Source: Symbiodinium natans (Eukaryota; Sar; Dinophyceae; Suessiales; Symbiodiniaceae). From it: a stretch of DNA of 64,000 bases. Of this stretch, positions 59,646-64,000 are shown one piece after another (within the stretch, counting starts at the first letter, position 1; each line of letters begins with the position of its first letter). The position numbers were made by a program, and so were the translations under genes. Under the pieces are notes generated by a model, which saw nothing but the letters and a program-made list of their open reading frames with translations, did not search any database and was not told the origin of the DNA. The stretch is taken from positions 47,001-111,000 of the forward strand of contig CAJNDS010002630.1 of the NCBI GenBank assembly GCA_905221605.1, in the 5' to 3' direction.

Positions 59646-62600
59646 TCAACCATGCAGTTTGCCAGTCTCCAGTTTGGGGCTTATTTGCGTCAGCTCGTGC
59701 GTCGCTCCCTTATGACCTCTGAAACTTTCTCTTCACACCGCAAATCCAGTCCCGGAACTCCTCAACATCCAATTCCTGAACGCCCGAGCTTGAAATGGCA
59801 GAAATGGCAACCTGAAGACTGGACTAAAGCCGCATACCCAGCTCTATTCGTATCGACAGGTGCACGAAACCTTCTGTGTGCCGACGAACTGCAACAACGG
59901 CGCGGACAGGCCTTTGGGGGCCCCTTTGGGAGGACCCGTCAAGCTGCTGCTTTACATGTTGGGTGTCGGCTTGTTTCACGTGGGACCGGGATGTCAACCT
60001 GTACTATCCCCATCACAATGTCTGAAGTGAATCGGAGGGATGCCCTGATCGCCTGGTACGCCGCGATCTACGTGTGGGCCTGAAGCCGCAGCAGTGCAGA
60101 GGCTCCCGTGCGGAACGCTCTGCACTGTTGTCCCTTCTGCGATTTCTCTTCGCTTGCAGACCATTTTGTCAAGCCCTTTCAGAGCCTTTGAGCTGGGCTT
60201 CAGACTCGCAATGATTCATGAGATCCTTGAGGTCAGCAGAAGAAATGGCTGGCATCTGGACTACGATGAGGCTCCGCGGCAGCCTTCTTGGCTTGAAAAC
60301 TGTTGATCCACAAGGCAAAAGTAGTGAATCCGGGCCACGGCTTTGGGTGCTCAGCCCATCCCAGATTCTGACAGTCCCGAAAGAAAAGCAGTGGTTGTGT
60401 TGTGAGGGGCGTGTGACGTGGAAGCAAGAAGAGTGTAGCAACCCGTTGAGGCAGTCGAGAGAGGGTTGTCCGCCTGAAGTGGACTGCGTCTCCCTGCATG
60501 CATGTCTTGCCTGGCTCCTCTCCACACATCTCAGCTGTGAGGCCGTTCTCGAGTGCCCCAGTGGTGTTGTAACCGCGATCATCGGTCGTGGCCCCAGGGC
60601 TCGGAATGGCGTCCGGCTGATATCAAGTATCTCTAGATGCTGACGTTGCCTGACTGCCGAGTTACAGTGGTGGTGATTGCAAGTGCCTCAGTTTTTCGGC
60701 GATTTTCGGCGGTAGGCTCAGGGGAGAGGGAATTCCCAGCGCTTGATTCTGAGGTAGGCATCATCGCCTGCATACCTATCTCCATCTTCCTCTTTAAGCG
60801 GACGCCTCAGCAGCACAGCAAGAAGTGCAGCGATGGAAGTTCTTGAGCAAGCCGGCTCCGGATAAGAAGCAACGCCAAGCAACGATGCAGACGTGTGCTT
60901 GGCGACTTCATGCGCTCCATGTTGCCAGGGCACCGAAGGAGCGCGGCCGGACCCTCATCTCGCAGGAGCAGATGCAGGCGAGCGTGGCTGCATCCTTCCG
61001 TGGTCCCACTTGATGCGTGCTGACTGTAAACTGGCGCCGCGACGTTAAGGGCGCAGAGGACCGTTTTTCGGGGGGCAGGCGGCGGGGGGGGGGGCGGGCG
61101 GGGGGGGCAAATTCGAAAGCCTTCTTCGCCCCGATCGCCTATGGGGGGTTTCCCATTCCAGGCAATGAAGGGGGCCGCCGCGTGGCTTCGCGGTTGGGGG
61201 AGGATTTGGAGGGGCGTGCCTGTTCTTACAACCTGGAGACCTTCGGCGCGAGGCCTCGGTATATTTGCGGAGCTTAAGCAGCTCTTAAAGGAACAGGGAG
61301 GCACACACTTCATACATGCACCTACCATCAAGTCGAAATGACTCTGGGTTGCCACAGGCCCATCTGCGCCCTCTGCAAGGAGAGAAATCACCTCATCCGA
61401 CCTTGGTTTCCACTGTTTACCATGGCCCTTAGAGCTGTTTCGGCCGAGCACGTCTGCGATAAGATAACGAACGCCCTCACGTCGAACTCTGGAATCAATC
61501 GCACTCGACTTCCGGAGACTTTTTCCCAGTTGAGGTCTTCCAAGGGGAAAAGATGCTGAATGCACAAGCAAGCAGTCCTGAAACCAAAGATTCGAAAGCA
61601 CGGAGTACCGCGACAGACATTGGCAACCAATACAAAATTTGTGAAAATCATCGCCGGAAGGGCATGGGTTTTGGGCGTCATGAATAAAAGTTGTTGCAAC
61701 AAGGCATAGTCGGAGAGGCTGTGCACTGATACTCGCACGAAAGGCGGCATTTGTCGCATCCAGGTCCCCTCACTTCGTCGACAATGGGCAGCGCCACGCG
61801 GGAAGTTTGCTCCATACGGCCACACAGGCATTTCAATCTTTCTGGTGAAACATGGCCCACACCAGCGAGGGCCTGGTGCCCCACGCCAACGTCCATTCTC
61901 CCTGACCGCATGCTGCAAACGCGAGCTGCTTCCAAAGGAAGAAACCTCCAGATGGCAATATCCGCCCTGCCCCAAAGATGGCACAGTTTTGTTTGGTGGT
62001 GTTTTGGTCTTTTGGGATGCACTGTGCTTCTTGGGTTGGAACAGGCTTACACGCTTGTTGTTTTTGCTTTTCTTCGAGGTACCCTCTGCTGCACGGTAAG
62101 TGATGATCCTATGCCATACAGTCTTTCCAAGCCTTTTTTGAGCCAGGCAGAGTCCATGCGCGCAGAGGAGGACGCATGCTGCACTGCACACTGCGTGCAG
62201 AGAAGCGTAAGACTGCATAATTTCAAGTGCTCAGTTTGATGCAGCTCGCAGATTTGTGCTAGTATGTAAGTACTTGCCAGAATGCCTTACTCCACAGCGT
62301 CGCCCAAACTGTCTTGCAGTATACTCAAAGCAACAGTTACAAGTGTAGAGTCCTCGATGCCCATCCCGTGTGCTGAATCCAGTGCAGGATATGGACGCCA
62401 GCCTGCGCGGCGCCGGCGCAGGTGGCGTGCTAACACTCACTATAGCAAAACCGTTGCGCAATCGCTCAAGTCTTAATTGCCTGAACTGATCGCTAAAGTC
62501 ACACGTCGTCATCAGAACATACAGCATCTTAGACGACCCGGGTGCATGTTGCTCCAATGTCAAAGTTGGACGAACTTCTTTGACACACCATGCAGATTCG

Positions 62601-64000
62601 TGATCTGGCCTTGCGGAAGCAGCCAAGGTGGCGACACCCTCGGGAGTTCCGGCATGGGCGCCACACGCTAGCCCAGCTCCCACCTCCAAGAATACCGTGC
62701 ATACTGGGTTGTATCGGAGGCTTAATGTAGAGTTTTGCAGTAGAACTCTGGCCCTGTGCCGGACTACGCATGTTTCCTCTGGCTGGCGTGGGGTCACTGA
62801 AGGTGCATTCCGCTGTACATACGCCTACTCATAGGGGGCTGGATGCCCCAACAGTGGTCTACTGTGGCCAGCTTGCGATCACCTAGGGTCAGGGGGGTTC
62901 ATGGGATCTAGCTTCAGGGATGTTTGGATTGCAACCGATCCATCCGGATCTGGTAGTCGCAAGACTCAGACCCGTTTCACCCCCAGTCGTTGGACGCGTG
63001 TCACAAGTGCATGATCGAAAGTGTGACTGCCGCTGTTTGCCTTTGTCTGAGTTGTGAGAGAGTTGAACTGGCGGCGGTGTGAAGGACCCCCTGCCTCATG
63101 GCATGAACAGCCAAGCTGCAGCAGCACAAGTTGCCATCGCACAGCTTCGCACAGCTTGAGATCAGGGCCTGTTTGGGCCGTCCACAGCCTCATATTCCAC
63201 TTTTCCTGGGATCTTGGGCACCAAAACCCCCAGCCGCTCAGCAAACCTAAGTTTGCGCCGTGTGCGCACAGCCCCCGCATTCTCTTTGCAGCCATGGATC
63301 CTCTCAGGCACGCCCCTCTATTCAGAGGCGCCGGAACATGCCAGCACTCCTGTTGTGCAGCTCTCTTGTAAACGGTGCGCGTCGCGTCGACCGCCTGAGC
63401 CAGTCCCATGTGCGAGTCAGGCTACAAGGAAACACGCGTTCTGGCACCTCTGAACGTTGGAACCCCGTAGTGTGGACGCACTGTTTGGAAGTGCAGCCTT
63501 AAAAGACCAAGTGGTTTGCATGGGTTCGAGGGGGATCCCGAGGGCATACTTCGGGAAGGCTCCGAAACAAGGACTTTCGTGCCCGGACCCTGGTAGGTCG
63601 GGACCAAAATCAAAAGTCGCAGGAACAACAGTGGGTCAAGCGTGGGCCCCTACGGGAGTTCTGACGCCCGCGAAACCCACTACTGTCAGCACGCGCATGC
63701 GATCCCACGTGTCGAGAGAACTTTGTCAACTAAGCATATCCCACATGAACATGGATCAATGGCTCTATAGTGATCAATGTGCAGACACTCACCAGAAGTT
63801 AGGAAGTGTAGGACCCTGCCGAAGTGCGCCGGTACTTGCGCAAGACTGAATTCAGGTCCACCGTTGCGCGAGCAGCGCGTTGCGGTGGAAGGCGGGGTGC
63901 ACGGCGGTGGGCCAGGTGGCAAGGACCCAGACGGGATCAGGAAGGTAAGGAATATGCAAACCTCGGCGACCTATCACTCCAACTCAATCAGTAACTTGGA
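59646..64000. other. Host DNA, no confident gene
   Basis: Scattered open blocks on both strands (for example plus 60,825-61,013 and minus 61,388-62,218) lack recognisable domains. A poly-G-rich tract lies at 61,070-61,108. Some blocks may be exons of the gene suggested at 59,429, but no joining could be justified. Confidence 0.3.

Overview
The window reads as nuclear DNA of a dinoflagellate, most likely of the Symbiodinium group. Supporting signs are low gene density, microsatellites and minisatellites throughout, a near-match to the dinoflagellate spliced leader (9992-10008, minus strand), a GC-AG intron in a transposase-like gene, TTTAGGG-type telomere-like repeats, and tyrosine-recombinase retrotransposons whose Pol proteins carry DNA-modifying domains. 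No bacterial features (operons, Shine-Dalgarno sites, rRNA, tRNA or CRISPR) were seen. The organism assignment is an inference.

Layout. 1-5.5 kb: intron-rich host DNA with short minus-strand exons of a SAM-dependent methyltransferase. 5.5-10.4 kb: an AT-rich island, 42-bp and 57-bp minisatellites, and long compound trinucleotide arrays. 10.4-13.3 kb and 31.8-36.6 kb: two halves of one anomalous tract, extremely rich in ATTG on the plus strand and bounded by a repeated ~260-bp unit and GGGGCTTAAA minisatellites. The tract is split by element B (13,304-31,792), a DIRS/PAT-like element with split direct repeats in the order A1 - genes - B1 - A2 - B2. Its genes run ORF1 (RS-rich), tyrosine recombinase, Gag, Pol (cytosine-methyltransferase-like domain, reverse transcriptase, RNase H). 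Element B is itself interrupted inside gag by element A (19,530-26,605), a related, 5'-truncated element. Element A's Gag and Pol lie in one frame separated by a UGA, and its Pol carries a 2-oxoglutarate/Fe(II)-oxygenase-like domain ahead of the methyltransferase-like, RT and RNase H domains. A 260-bp piece of element B's gag is duplicated on both sides of element A.

37.4-42.2 kb: 2.3 tandem copies of a ~2.1-kb unit. 42.3-44.8 kb: a hAT-like transposase-derived gene with a 103-nt GC-AG intron, followed by possible further exons to 45.6 kb. 47.1-48.3 kb: a secreted/multipass membrane protein ORF. 48.3-64 kb: mostly non-coding host DNA with a few weak exon candidates and simple repeats.

The most interesting material is in the two nested retroelements. 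One is the combination of an oxygenase-like and a methyltransferase-like domain in one retroelement Pol. The other is an array of nine tiny hairpins with compensating stem changes in the leader of element B (14,289-14,543). All domain calls are read by eye from motifs; no database search was run.
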